This document shows, piece by piece, positions 53,355 to 62,059 of a stretch of 64,000 bases of DNA. Each line of letters opens with the position of its first letter. Within the stretch, counting starts at the first letter, position 1. The DNA lies in NCBI GenBank assembly GCA_900104855.1, contig FNSS01000001.1, positions 5,456,001 through 5,520,000 on the forward strand. The letters are read 5' to 3'. The notes below the pieces were generated by a model. It ran no database searches, was not told the DNA's origin, and was given only the letters and a program-made list of their open reading frames with translations. The DNA is from Rhizobiales bacterium GAS188 (lineage in GTDB: Bacteria; Pseudomonadota; Alphaproteobacteria; Rhizobiales; Beijerinckiaceae). A program made the position numbers and the translations under genes.

Positions 53355-54056
53355 TCAGTTCCGCAGCGTCGCAGCGGTCTGTCCGAACAGCGCCTGTCGC
53401 TCTTCCCCCGTGAGCGGCTGGCTGCGCGAATAGCTCTCTTGCGCGCCCTCATAGGCCCTGATGACCGCCGGGCGTTTGGCGATCGTCTCGAACCAGCGCT
53501 TGAGATGCACGAAATCGTCGAGATCCTGCCCATGTGCGGTGTGCGGCACGATCCAGGGATAGCAGGCCATGTCGGCGATCGAATACGCGCCCGCCACGAA
53601 TTCACGCTCGGCGAGGCGCTTGTTGAGCACGCCGTAGAGCCGGTTCGTCTCCTTGGTGTAGCGCTCGATCGCATAGGCGATCTTCTCGGGCGCGAAGACG
53701 TTGAAATGGCCGTTCTGGCCCGCCATCGGCCCGAGCCCTCCGACCTGCCAGAACAGCCATTGCAGGACGTCGGCGCGCCCGCGGAGATCGGCCGGAATGA
53801 AGCGGCCGGTCTTCTCGGCGAGATAGAGCAGCATGGCGCCGGATTCGAACAGTGACAACGGCGCGCCGCCGTCGCGCGGCTCATTGTCGACAAGCGCCGG
53901 GATCCGGTTATTGGGTGAGATCGCCAGGAAATCCGGCGCGAATTGCTCGCCTTTGCCGATGTTCACCCGGTGCAACCGATAGGGAAGCTCAGCCTCCTCC
54001 AGGAAAATCGTCATCTTGTGGCCGTTCGGCGTCGGCCAGTAGTAAAGATCGATCAT
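53355..54056 (-). CDS. glutathione S-transferase family protein (YfcG/YghU-like)
   Basis: This 233-residue protein has a thioredoxin-like N-terminus (LYYWPTPNGHKMTIFLEEAELPY) and the glutathione-binding ISPNNRIPALVD and LFESGAMLLYLAEKTG segments. It has an all-helical C-terminal domain (VAGAYSIADMACYPWI). TPNG near residue 8 fits Nu-class disulfide-bond reductases. The start at 54056 is spaced from GAAGG. No partner gene is evident. Confidence 0.88.
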   Translation of the reverse strand: MIDLYYWPTPNGHKMTIFLEEAELPYRLHRVNIGKGEQFAPDFLAISPNNRIPALVDNEPRDGGAPLSLFESGAMLLYLAEKTGRFIPADLRGRADVLQWLFWQVGGLGPMAGQNGHFNVFAPEKIAYAIERYTKETNRLYGVLNKRLAEREFVAGAYSIADMACYPWIVPHTAHGQDLDDFVHLKRWFETIAKRPAVIRAYEGAQESYSRSQPLTGEERQALFGQTAATLRN

Positions 54057-54287
54057 CATCCGCCTTCTGTGTTCGAGATCTCTGACGCAGTTGCGACGCC
54101 GGGGATCGCGATCAGGGCAATCCGCCGCGGCGCCAATGGCTCCATGCTGCGCAGGATGAGCGCGCCGTCTGGTATCGGAAAAGAGCCACCACTTGCAAAT
54201 TTCAGGGATCCAATTTTCGGGCTTGCTGTCAGCTTGCGAGTGCGCGGATGGATGTCGGGCCTTCCACGAAGGCACCGAGTGCCCCGC

Positions 54288-54923
54288 TCAGGCGCTGGCG
54301 CGCCGATAGAATGCGAGGGAGCCCGCCAATGTCAGCAAAGCGCCACCGCAGATGCGATCGAGCCAGAGCGCTCCCGATGCCTTCAGTAAGCGCACCGCTT
54401 GCGCACCCAGCCCGGCATAGCCCGCCATGACCAGAAGATCGATCGAGGCGCAGACCACAGCCAGAACGAAATATTGTGGTGCCTGTGGGGAGGCCGGCGC
54501 GATGAATTGCGGCAGGAAGGCCGAGAAGAACAGGTAACCCTTGGGGTTCGTGACCGCGACGAGGAAGCTTTTCAGGAATATAGTGCGCGCCGACCCTGGT
54601 CCGGCTTCGGTCGCGGAGCGCAGCGACAGATCGAGCGTTCCCTTGGACCGCAGCAGCATGACGCCGAGGAAGGTGAGATAGAAGACGCCAAGCCATTTGA
54701 CGATCGAGAACCAGAGTTCGGATGCCGCGAGCAGTGCGCCGAGCCCCAAGGCAACGGCGCTGATGAGCACGAAATCCGACAGGATTGTGCCCGCCATGCC
54801 AATGCCAGCGCGGCGAAAGCCGTAACGAGAGCCATTGGTCAACGCCAGCAACACGGTCGGGCCAGGCGTCACCGTGGCGATGAAGGACACAAGAGCAAAG
54901 AGAATCAGCGTCATGCCGCTCAT
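54288..54923 (-). CDS. LysE/RhtB family exporter (copy 1)
   Basis: This 211-residue inner-membrane protein has about six helices. The N-terminal LISFIATVTPGPTVLLALTNGSRYG-like segment, LGVFYLTFLGVMLLRSK, and FLVAVTNPKGYLFFSAFLPQFI are typical of amino acid or homoserine exporters. A protein of identical length and very high similarity lies at 58240. The exported substrate is unknown. Confidence 0.9.
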   Translation of the reverse strand: MSGMTLILFALVSFIATVTPGPTVLLALTNGSRYGFRRAGIGMAGTILSDFVLISAVALGLGALLAASELWFSIVKWLGVFYLTFLGVMLLRSKGTLDLSLRSATEAGPGSARTIFLKSFLVAVTNPKGYLFFSAFLPQFIAPASPQAPQYFVLAVVCASIDLLVMAGYAGLGAQAVRLLKASGALWLDRICGGALLTLAGSLAFYRRASA

Positions 54924-55592
54924 GAGTGCCCTCCCATAGCGCTTTCGAGCGATGTGGATACCGGTTCGTAAGAAGACAATGCGTGAGAGCCAAAACGATG
55001 GATCACGGAACCTTCTCTCTCGAACACGATCGCCCTCTCAGAGTCCAGCTTGCCTGTCGCGTCGCAAATTCGGCATGACATGCCCTGCGCCAGGATGAGG
55101 TTATCGGCTCGGGCGGCGGGGTCAATGGGCTGATCGCCCGGCTGGATCATGCGAGGTGATGCTCAACCGGCATTCGCATCGAACATCGCGGCGAGGCGGC
55201 GGGCGCTGTTATCGGTGGTCGGTCGCCGTTCATGCGGATGACGCGTGCGGCATAGCATGGAATGGTGGCTGCTCACCAAGGGTCCCTGAACTTTATCGGT
55301 TCCGGTGTCGGCACCGTGTCACCTGCGATGCGGTGCGCGTGGGACGCCCCGCTATTCTAGGTCTTACGAGCCAATGCAACGACAAACTTCCCGAAACGTC
55401 CTCGCGGTCCTTAGTGTCGGCAGCCTCATCTTCTGTCGAGTCAATTGAGTCCGCACCCCAATTTGTATGGTGACCATGTGGGTGATGCTATACAGGTGCG
55501 CCGAAGCCGGGTCGGCCGCGACAAGGTTCGGTTGAGTGGCATTGCTCTGGTACAGACCAGAGATTCTGTTTTTGAGATCGAGGGCCGCCGCC
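54924..55592. other. 669-bp intergenic region, no convincing gene
   Basis: Two small frames occur here (minus 54920-55150 and plus 55156-55473), but neither has a ribosome site, recognisable motif or family composition. The one clear signal is the palindrome ATGGTGACCAT (55467-55477), upstream of the GntR gene. Confidence 0.5.
55467..55477. promoter_or_regulatory. candidate GntR operator, palindrome ATGGTGACCAT
   Basis: This perfect 11-bp palindrome with GGT-N-ACC core lies about 115 bp upstream of the GntR-type start at 55593. GntR/FadR regulators bind palindromes of the type GGTN(0-3)ACC. Autoregulation is inferred. Confidence 0.35.
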
Positions 55593-56366
55593 GTGAATAA
55601 GGTCAGACATCTCTCGCTTGCGCTTGGCCCATCGCTCAACCGTACGCAAGAACTGGCGCAGAAGCTTTCGACCGAGATCCAGAGCGGCCGCATCCCGCCC
55701 GGCGCTCGGCTTCCAACCGAGCAGGAATTGTCATTGACGACAGGGGTGAGCCGTACCGTGGTGCGGGAGGCCGTGGCGGCGCTGCGTGCCGACGGGCTGG
55801 TGATCACCCGGCAAGGGCTCGGGGCCTTCGTCGCACCCGATGTGCAACGCCGGCCTTTCCGCATCGATCCCGGCGATTTGCGGTCCGGGACGGATGTGCT
55901 GCAGATCCTCGAATTGCGCATGAGTCTGGAGATCGAAGCCTCGGGCCTCGCCGCCGAACGCAGGACGAGCAAGGATTTGGCGCTTATGAAGGCTGCGTTG
56001 AAGGCGATCGATGTCGAGATCGAGCGAGGCGGCAACGCGGTCAATGCCGATTTCGATTTTCATCTGTCGATATTTCGCTCGTCGCGCAACCGTTACTTTC
56101 CCCAATTCCTCGAATTCCTGGGGAACTTCATCATTCCTCGACAATTGGTGAATGTGGAGAGCGAGAGCGACGCTCAGCGCACACAATACCTACGCCGCAT
56201 CCAGGCCGAGCATGTGGTCATCTACGAGGCGATCCGCGAGGGAAACGGCGCGGCGGCCCGGCGTGCCGCACGACGCCATCTCGCGAGCGCGCTGCGGCGA
56301 TACCGTGACATCACCTCGCGGATCACGCGCCGCGAGGAAGGTGCTCGAGGCAAGAAGGGCGGGTAG
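55593..56366 (+). CDS. GntR-family regulator (FadR subfamily)
   Basis: This 257-residue regulator has an N-terminal winged helix (GRIPPGARLPTEQELSLTTGVSRTVVREAVAAL, about 28-60) and an FCD ligand-binding domain (ILELRMSLEIEASGLAA, VNADFDFHLSIFRSSRNRYF). GTG 55593 was chosen because GAGGG lies 8 bp upstream; an in-frame GTG at 55536 adds 19 residues. It resembles regulators of galactonate- or glucarate-type catabolism, but no target operon adjoins it. Confidence 0.88.
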   Translation: MNKVRHLSLALGPSLNRTQELAQKLSTEIQSGRIPPGARLPTEQELSLTTGVSRTVVREAVAALRADGLVITRQGLGAFVAPDVQRRPFRIDPGDLRSGTDVLQILELRMSLEIEASGLAAERRTSKDLALMKAALKAIDVEIERGGNAVNADFDFHLSIFRSSRNRYFPQFLEFLGNFIIPRQLVNVESESDAQRTQYLRRIQAEHVVIYEAIREGNGAAARRAARRHLASALRRYRDITSRITRREEGARGKKGG

Positions 56367-56418
56367 GCTTCGGGCGGATGAGGGCCTTTGCATCATTCTG
56401 AAAGAACCCCTCATCAGG

Positions 56419-57216
56419 CTATCCGGCCGCGCCTGCGCCGTTCAGATGAAGCGTGAAGCCGGTCGCACCCGGATCGCCCAGGTCGGGGCGGAGTTGCATG
56501 CTCGGGATCAGATAGTCGCCGCCATTCTGCTGCCGATAGGGGATGGGCGGCGTGGTCGCGAGCGTCCGCATCCTCTCGCGCAGGCACTCGGCTACCGGCT
56601 CGAAACCGGCCTCGTCGAAGCGATCGACTCTGTAGAGCACGAACGGCGGAAGCACGTCGTAGCCCGGATAATAGAGGATCCCATGATTGATCGGGAACAA
56701 CAGCTCGTCGATCTGCCCGTTGACCCCGCGGGCGGCATAATGCTCCTCCCAGCCGCCGGCGGTTACGATCAGCATTGCGCGCTTGCCCGCCAAGGTCCCC
56801 TCACCGTAGCGGTCACCCCATCGCTGATCGCTGTGCTCGCCGACGCCATAGGCGAAGCCGTAGGCGAAAACCCGGTCGACCCAGCCCTTGAGGATGGCGG
56901 GCATGGCGAACCACCAGAGCGGGAACTGAAGGATCAGGGTATCGGCCCATAGGAGCTTCTCGATCTCGGCTTTGACATCATCGGTCAGCGTGTCGGCGTC
57001 GAAGGCCTTTTTGGAGGCCGCGACCGGTACGAAACGCGCATCCGGCGCCAGCGACGGAAAGTCGGCACGATCGACCTCGGATTTCCAACCGTCGGCATAG
57101 AGATCCGACACCCGCACCTCGTGGCCTTGGGCCTCGAGTTCCTTGATGGCGACGTCGCGGAGCGCGCCGTTCAGCGAGCGCGGTTCGGGATGAGCGAAGA
57201 CAAGCAGGACTTTCAT
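56419..57216 (-). CDS. NAD(P)H:quinone oxidoreductase (flavodoxin-like fold)
   Basis: This 265-residue protein has the NQO1/MdaB-like pattern: KVLLVFAHPEPRSLNGALRD at the N-terminus (flavin phosphate site), SDLYADGWKSEVD, FQFPLWWF-type LILQFPLWWFAMPAILKGWVDRVFAYGFAYG near 110-140, and GGWEEHY. It reduces quinones by two electrons. The start at 57216 begins the flavodoxin fold; the frame extends upstream without family sequence. A LysR regulator diverges from it, with an operator between. Confidence 0.9.
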   Translation of the reverse strand: MKVLLVFAHPEPRSLNGALRDVAIKELEAQGHEVRVSDLYADGWKSEVDRADFPSLAPDARFVPVAASKKAFDADTLTDDVKAEIEKLLWADTLILQFPLWWFAMPAILKGWVDRVFAYGFAYGVGEHSDQRWGDRYGEGTLAGKRAMLIVTAGGWEEHYAARGVNGQIDELLFPINHGILYYPGYDVLPPFVLYRVDRFDEAGFEPVAECLRERMRTLATTPPIPYRQQNGGDYLIPSMQLRPDLGDPGATGFTLHLNGAGAAG

Positions 57217-57290
57217 GGGGCACCGATCCGATGTTGAGAACTGCCCCTTCAGGTAGACGATGCGGTGACGATCCCCTATATGTAGGTAAT

Positions 57291-57304
57291 GCATAAGATT
57301 ATGC
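57291..57304. promoter_or_regulatory. LysR-type operator candidate GCATAA-GA-TTATGC
   Basis: This perfect 6-bp inverted repeat has a 2-bp centre, in the 94-bp divergent promoter region between the quinone reductase and the LysR gene, 6 bp before the latter's ATG. With flanking bases it fits the T-N11-A rule of LysR boxes. Control of both genes is likely. Confidence 0.6.
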
Positions 57305-57310
57305 CGAATA

Positions 57311-58243
57311 ATGGATAGATCGGACGTCACACTCGAGCGCATGCGCACCTTCATCCGGGTCGCCGAGCGTGGGAGCCTGTCGGCGGTCGCGCGCGAGCTC
57401 CGAGTTGGGCAGTCGACGATCACGCGGCATTTGCGGGAGCTCGAGGAGGCCGTCGGCGTGCCTTTGCTCAGCAGGACCACCCGGCGTGTCACGATGACCG
57501 ATGAAGGCAGCCGCTACTATGCCAACAGCGTCCAGATCCTGCGCCTCGTCGAGCAAGCCGGCGATGAGGCGCGGGGCACGCGCGGCGCACCGGCCGGCAC
57601 GATCCGGATATCCTGCACGGCGGCTTTCGGGGTCTTGCACGCCAGCCGGCTGATCTTCGCGTTTCAGGATCGCTATCCCGACATCGGGGTTGACCTCAGC
57701 CTCACCGACGACCGCGTCGACCTTGTCCGGGAGGGCGTCGATATCGCGCTTCGCCTGGGTCCGCTCACCAACAGCTCCATGAAGCTGCGGGGCCTCGGCC
57801 AGTCCCGGCGTCTGCTGGTGGCAGCCCCGGATTATCTGGCGGCGCGAGGTACACCGGCTGTTCCGCAGGACCTGTCCGGCCATGAGGGCATTCGGATGTC
57901 GAACGTGGCGGGGAGCGACATTCTCGCTTTGCAGGGGCCAGGCGGCGAACGCCATGCGGTGCCCTTCGGAGGACGATTTCGGGTCGATCATGGGCTTGCG
58001 GCGCGCGAGGCCCTTGTCGCTGGGCGAGGCATCGCGCCCGCTCATCGATGGCTTGTCGACGACCTCGTGACCGCCGGCCGGCTCGAGGCGATCCTGCCGG
58101 ACTATTCGCCGCCTCCCGTCCCGCTGAGCATGCTGATTGTCCCAGAGCGCGCGGGCATCGCTCGGGTCCGGCTGCTGGTCGACTTCCTTGCTGAGCAGAT
58201 TGGCGGCATCCCGGGGATCGAGAAGCCGCGGCCGGAGCGTTAG
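57311..58243 (+). CDS. LysR-family transcriptional regulator
   Basis: This 310-residue regulator has an N-terminal helix-turn-helix (about 10-65, FIRVAERGSLSAVARELRVGQSTITRHLRELEEAVG). Its periplasmic-binding-like effector domain starts GTIRISCTAAFGVLHASRL, with VDLVREGVDIALRLGPL. It is of the aromatic/quinone-responsive type common beside oxidoreductases and diverges from one here. Its stop overlaps the convergent LysE gene by 4 bp. Confidence 0.93.
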   Translation: MDRSDVTLERMRTFIRVAERGSLSAVARELRVGQSTITRHLRELEEAVGVPLLSRTTRRVTMTDEGSRYYANSVQILRLVEQAGDEARGTRGAPAGTIRISCTAAFGVLHASRLIFAFQDRYPDIGVDLSLTDDRVDLVREGVDIALRLGPLTNSSMKLRGLGQSRRLLVAAPDYLAARGTPAVPQDLSGHEGIRMSNVAGSDILALQGPGGERHAVPFGGRFRVDHGLAAREALVAGRGIAPAHRWLVDDLVTAGRLEAILPDYSPPPVPLSMLIVPERAGIARVRLLVDFLAEQIGGIPGIEKPRPER

Positions 58244-58875
58244 GCGCTGGCGCGCCTGTAGAAGGCCAGCGAGCCGGCCAATGCCAGCAAGGCGCCACCG
58301 CAGATGCGATCGAGCCACAAGGCGCCGGACGCCCTCAGCAAACGCACTGCCTGCGAACCCAGCATGGCGTAGGCGGCCATGACCAGAAGATCGATCGCGG
58401 CGAAGACAATGGCGAGCGCGAGATATTGCGATGCCTGAGGGGAGGTCGGCGAAATGAATTGCGGCAGGAAGGCCGAGAAGAACAGATAGCCCTTGGGGTT
58501 CGTGACCGCGACGAGGAAGCTCTTCAGGAAGATGGCGCGCGCGGACCCGGATCCCGTGTCGGTCGCGGCGCGCAGCGACAGGTCGAGCGTCCCCTTGGAG
58601 CGCAGCAACATCAGGCCGAGGAAAGCGAGGTAGCAGACGCCCGCCCATTTGATGATCGAGAACCAGAGTTCGGATGCCGCGAGCAGCGCGCCGAGCCCCA
58701 GGGCGACGGCGCCGATGAGCACGAAGTCCGACAGGACGGCGCCCGCCATGCCGACACCGGCACGCCGGACGCCGTAGCGGGAGCCATTGGTCAAGGCCAG
58801 CAAGACGGTAGGACCGGGCGTTGCGATGCCGATGAAAGACACGAGCGCGAAGATCATCAGCGTCATGGCGTTCAC
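58240..58875 (-). CDS. LysE/RhtB family exporter (copy 2)
   Basis: This 211-residue exporter is nearly the same as the one at 54288: same ends (MTLI.FALVSFI and SLAFYRRASA) and the same FLVAVTNPKGYLFFSAFLPQFI. Differences are scattered conservative substitutions, so the duplication is old enough to have diverged but recent within this lineage. It is convergent with the LysR gene, overlapping by 4 bp. Confidence 0.92.
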   Translation of the reverse strand: MNAMTLMIFALVSFIGIATPGPTVLLALTNGSRYGVRRAGVGMAGAVLSDFVLIGAVALGLGALLAASELWFSIIKWAGVCYLAFLGLMLLRSKGTLDLSLRAATDTGSGSARAIFLKSFLVAVTNPKGYLFFSAFLPQFISPTSPQASQYLALAIVFAAIDLLVMAAYAMLGSQAVRLLRASGALWLDRICGGALLALAGSLAFYRRASA

Positions 58876-58942
58876 GGGGCCCTCCCATCCTGTTTTCGAG
58901 CGAGACGGATAGCATCTCGCAGGGTGGAAAGGCTACCGCTGG

Positions 58943-59350
58943 CTATCGCCGCAGCGGAATGAGCGCCCGCAGCCGCGCATCCTGCAGGAAGAGCCCTCCC
59001 CAGGCGAGGAGGCCGAGATAGCTCCCGAACAGGGTGTGGCTGAAGATCGGGCTGCCGATGCGCAAATGGCTGGCGATGGCGCCACCAAGTAGCGCGGTGA
59101 GCAGGATGGCGCCGAGGACGGATGTTCTCGGAATGGCGTAGAGAATGGCGCAGGCGAGCACGATGACCCCGAGCACACGGGAAAGCTCGTCGGGATATCC
59201 GAGCTCGTTCATGGCCTCCACGACCGGGGCGATCTTGATCAATTTGATGGTGCTGTCGAAGAGCAGGAACAGCACGACCAGGCCGCTCATGACGCGCCCG
59301 GCCCAGAGCATGGTCTTCGAGGTTGGAGCAGTCTCGATTGTTGTTGGCAT
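58943..59350 (-). CDS. DoxX-like family membrane protein
   Basis: This 135-residue protein has four hydrophobic segments (VMSGLVVLFLLFDSTIKLI, ELGYPDELSRVLGVIVLACAILYAIPRTS, a LGAILLTALLGGAIASHLRI stretch, and LFGSYLGLLAWGGLF), typical of DoxX/DUF-type proteins. Function is unknown; some relatives act in oxidative or thiol stress. The start at 59350 follows GAGGA; the longer frame to 59371 has no ribosome site. It lies 67 bp upstream of the LysE gene on the same strand. Confidence 0.82.
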   Translation of the reverse strand: MPTTIETAPTSKTMLWAGRVMSGLVVLFLLFDSTIKLIKIAPVVEAMNELGYPDELSRVLGVIVLACAILYAIPRTSVLGAILLTALLGGAIASHLRIGSPIFSHTLFGSYLGLLAWGGLFLQDARLRALIPLRR

Positions 59351-59455
59351 GGTGTCCTCAGCAGGTCTCATCAGGTCCGATGCCCCAAGGACGCACAGGG
59401 TTCGGGCGTTCCGACAGAGCCGTGGATGCTTTTTTTGAGCGGCGCCGGTGCTTCA

Positions 59456-59585
59456 CCTCGCCCCGTCCTTCACGGGGAGAGGTCGATCCCGAGGCGGCAG
59501 CCGAGGGAGCGGGTGAGGGGCTGGGTGATTGTGATCCGCGCTGGCTCGTACCCACCAAGTCTTTCACACTCACTTGGCCCCTTGT
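59456..59585. repeat. palindromic REP-like element, partial copy
   Basis: The hairpin CCTCGCCCCGT/ACGGGGAGAGG is followed by sequence whose reverse complement matches 25711-25849, including TGCGAGCCAGCGC-like and CACTCACTTGGCCCCTTG blocks. The second outer hairpin is missing, so this copy is truncated. Confidence 0.7.
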
Positions 59586-59619
59586 ACCTAGTGGTCGAAA
59601 TCTAACGCTTAGTACCCTT

Positions 59620-59740
59620 TTATCTTGGCCGCTTTCGACCCATTGCGGTCATTCCGGACGTGATCCAATTCACACAACGCCGGCCTGCAATATGCTATGC
59701 ATGTCATGGCGCGAAGCGTGGTCCAGCCTGGAGAAGGCAG
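59620..59740 (+). repeat. conserved leader upstream of PF04392-type gene (copy 2)
   Basis: It shares ATTCCGGACGTG, GCAATATGCTATGCA, GGCGCGAAGCGTGGTCC and AGCCTGGAGAAGGCAGATGAG with the region before the 14463 gene, with non-triplet spacing changes. It probably carries the promoter and ribosome site of the downstream gene. Confidence 0.5.
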
Positions 59741-60724
59741 ATGAGACGACGCGGGTTCATCACGCTTGTGTGCGGCACGGCCGCCGCGTGGCCGCTGTTA
59801 GCGCGCGCACAACAGACCAAAGTCTGGCGGGTCGGCTGGATCTGGATTGGACGCTCTGCGGGCATTTCACCCGAACTGGCGGGATTTCGCCAGGGGCTCA
59901 AGGACTTTGGCTATGTGGAGGGACAGAACATCATCGTCGAGTACCGTTATGCTGAGGGCCGCAGGGATCGCATTGCCGATCTCGTCGCCGAACTCGTGCA
60001 AATGCGACCGGATGTCCTGGTCGGACTCGGCAACCCTGTGATCACCGGTCTCAAGAATGCAACTACAGCCATTCCGATCGTTTTTATGACTGGCGACCCG
60101 GTTGCTGCTGGCTATGTTGCCAGCCTGGCACGACCGGGCGGCAACATGACCGGCGTGTCGATGATGCAAGGCATCGCAGGGTTGACCGCCAAACGCATAG
60201 AACTTCTCAAAGATGTCCTGCCGGCAGCGACCCGATTAGGCGTGATGTTCAACCCGGACTCTCCGACCGCCGCCGGAGACCTTGTGCAGGCGGAGCAGGC
60301 GGCGAACGCACTGAACCTGTTCGTTCGGTCATTCCCGGCGCGGCGTGGCGAGGAGATCGAGCCGGCCATTGCCGCGTTGGCCCGCGACGGGGTTGACTGC
60401 ATGTACATCCAGGCCGCCCCGCCTGTCCCTGCTTTCGTTCCGGAGATCGGGGCGCTTCTGCTCAAACACCGGATTCCCGCTATTTCAGAACTACGTCAGC
60501 TCGTGGAGAGCGGCGCGCTTTTGTCCTATGGTCCGAACCTCTTCGAGTCCACGCGGCGGCAGGCTTATTTCGTTGATCGCATCCTGAAGGGGACCAAGCC
60601 GGCCGACCTTCCGGTGGAGCAGGCGACCAAGCTCGAGTTGGTCATTAATATGAAGACCGCCAAGGCGCTCGGCATCACGATTCCTCCGTCAATGGTCGCC
60701 CGCGCCGACGAGGTGATCGAATGA
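59741..60724 (+). CDS. ABC transporter substrate-binding protein (PF04392 type)
   Basis: This 327-residue periplasmic protein has a twin-arginine-like signal MRRRGFITLVCGTAAAWPLLA and cleavage near RAQQ. It has FRQGLKDFGYVEGQNI, IPIVFMTGDPVAAGYVASLARPGGNMTG and the C-terminal LELVINMKTAKALGITIPPSM pattern. No permease or ATPase is adjacent. It is a paralogue of the 14463 protein; both end RADEVIE. Confidence 0.86.
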   Translation: MRRRGFITLVCGTAAAWPLLARAQQTKVWRVGWIWIGRSAGISPELAGFRQGLKDFGYVEGQNIIVEYRYAEGRRDRIADLVAELVQMRPDVLVGLGNPVITGLKNATTAIPIVFMTGDPVAAGYVASLARPGGNMTGVSMMQGIAGLTAKRIELLKDVLPAATRLGVMFNPDSPTAAGDLVQAEQAANALNLFVRSFPARRGEEIEPAIAALARDGVDCMYIQAAPPVPAFVPEIGALLLKHRIPAISELRQLVESGALLSYGPNLFESTRRQAYFVDRILKGTKPADLPVEQATKLELVINMKTAKALGITIPPSMVARADEVIE

Positions 60725-60961
60725 GGCGGCGGGAGATTATGCCGGTCTGGTGGTGCTGCGGATCAGAAATTGAATTGGTCAGGACAGCTGCTCCTTGGCG
60801 TATCAGCTCCATTGACGGTTGCTCCAGCGAATGAGCGGTATCCACCCTGTGGCGACATTCGAACTTGGTCACCCGCGAACGGCCGGAGACGACCCTATGT
60901 CGACATTCGAGCCTGCCCTTGAGCGGGCCGGAGTCGACCCATGTGGATGTTCGCGGAACCG

Positions 60962-61956
60962 CTACTCGATCACCTCGTCGGCGCGGGCGAGCAACACCTG
61001 CGGCACGTCGATCCCGTATGCCTTGGCCGTCTTGAGGTTGATGAGGAGCTCAAATTTTGTCGGTTGCTCCACAGGGAGCTCGGAGAGTCTGGCGCCTTTG
61101 AGGATCCTGTCGACGTAGATCGGCGCACGCCGAACGATACCAGCCATGCTTGGCCCGTAGGACATGAATGCACCGGGCTCCATAAGTTCCCTTGCCCAGA
61201 AACTTGTCGGCAGACGATGCGCGGTTGCCAGTTTCGCGATGATAGCCTTCCCTTGATAAAACAACCCTGCCGCGCCAACGATCAGTCCGTGAATTCCCGC
61301 ACGCTCCATTGCATCAAAGGCTGCCTCCAGGTCATTGAGAGATGGCGCCTCGAATATTTGAAGGGTCAATCCGATTTCGGCCGCTGCTCCTCTGGCCTCA
61401 TCTATTGTCGCGCGTGTGGCCGGGGTGTTGGGGTTGACGAGCAGTCCGGCAAACGACAACCCCGGGATGGCTTCCTGCAAGAGTTGAACGCGCTTTTTGG
61501 TGAGATCGGTTGAGAGAAGCGAGAGACCAGTAGCATTGCCGCCCGGCCGCGCGAGGCTGTCCACGAACTTGCTGCCGACGGGGTCGGGAACGAGCACAAA
61601 AACGTGGGGTATCGTTCCGGTGGTGTCCTTCGCATAGAATGATGCTGGGGTGACGCTGACGACGACATCGACTTTCAACGCGACAAGCTCGCAATCATGC
61701 TCCTAAACTGGTTGGGAATCTCGTTGGGAAAGCGATGCTCCAGCCTGATGTTTTGGCCCTCGACATATCCGAGGTCCTTGAATCCTTCGCGCAGCGCCCC
61801 GAAAAACGGTTGCTCTTCCTCCGGGCTGCCGGCGTGCTACAACACGCCAACAGTGGGGATCTTGCTCGACTGTTGCGCTTGCCCCGCGAAGGGCCATGCC
61901 ACCCCGCCGCCAATCAGCGCAACGAAATCGCGTCTTCGCAATGACTGAGCCGGCAT
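60962..61956 (-). pseudogene. broken ABC substrate-binding protein gene (PF04392 type)
   Basis: Translation from ATG 61956 gives MPAQSLRRRDFVALIGGGVAW and a normal N-terminus to residue 39. It then hits TAG at 61837-61839, where the family has Trp (VGVLWHAGS). The frame continues through ALREGFKDLGYVEGQNIRLEHRF, but ends at TGA 61675-61677 after a frameshift near 61680-61690. The C-terminal two-thirds stay open in the other frame (ELVALKVDVVVSVTPASFY to RADEVIE). Two independent lesions make it non-functional. Confidence 0.88.
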
Positions 61957-62059
61957 CGGTCCCTCCGACATTCACAACTCACAGGAAGGCCTCTTCGGCG
62001 CGACGCGCGCGAAGCCAGGGGCTTTGACCCAAGCTATACGCCTTGGAGAAGGGTGCGGT

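Noticed and set aside
54920-55150. 76-codon minus-strand ORF upstream of LysE copy 1
   Set aside because: No ribosome site and no recognisable motif; the second LysE copy has no equivalent.
55156-55473. 105-codon plus-strand ORF in the 669-bp gap
   Set aside because: Arg/Ser/Gly-rich shadow-like composition, no ribosome site.
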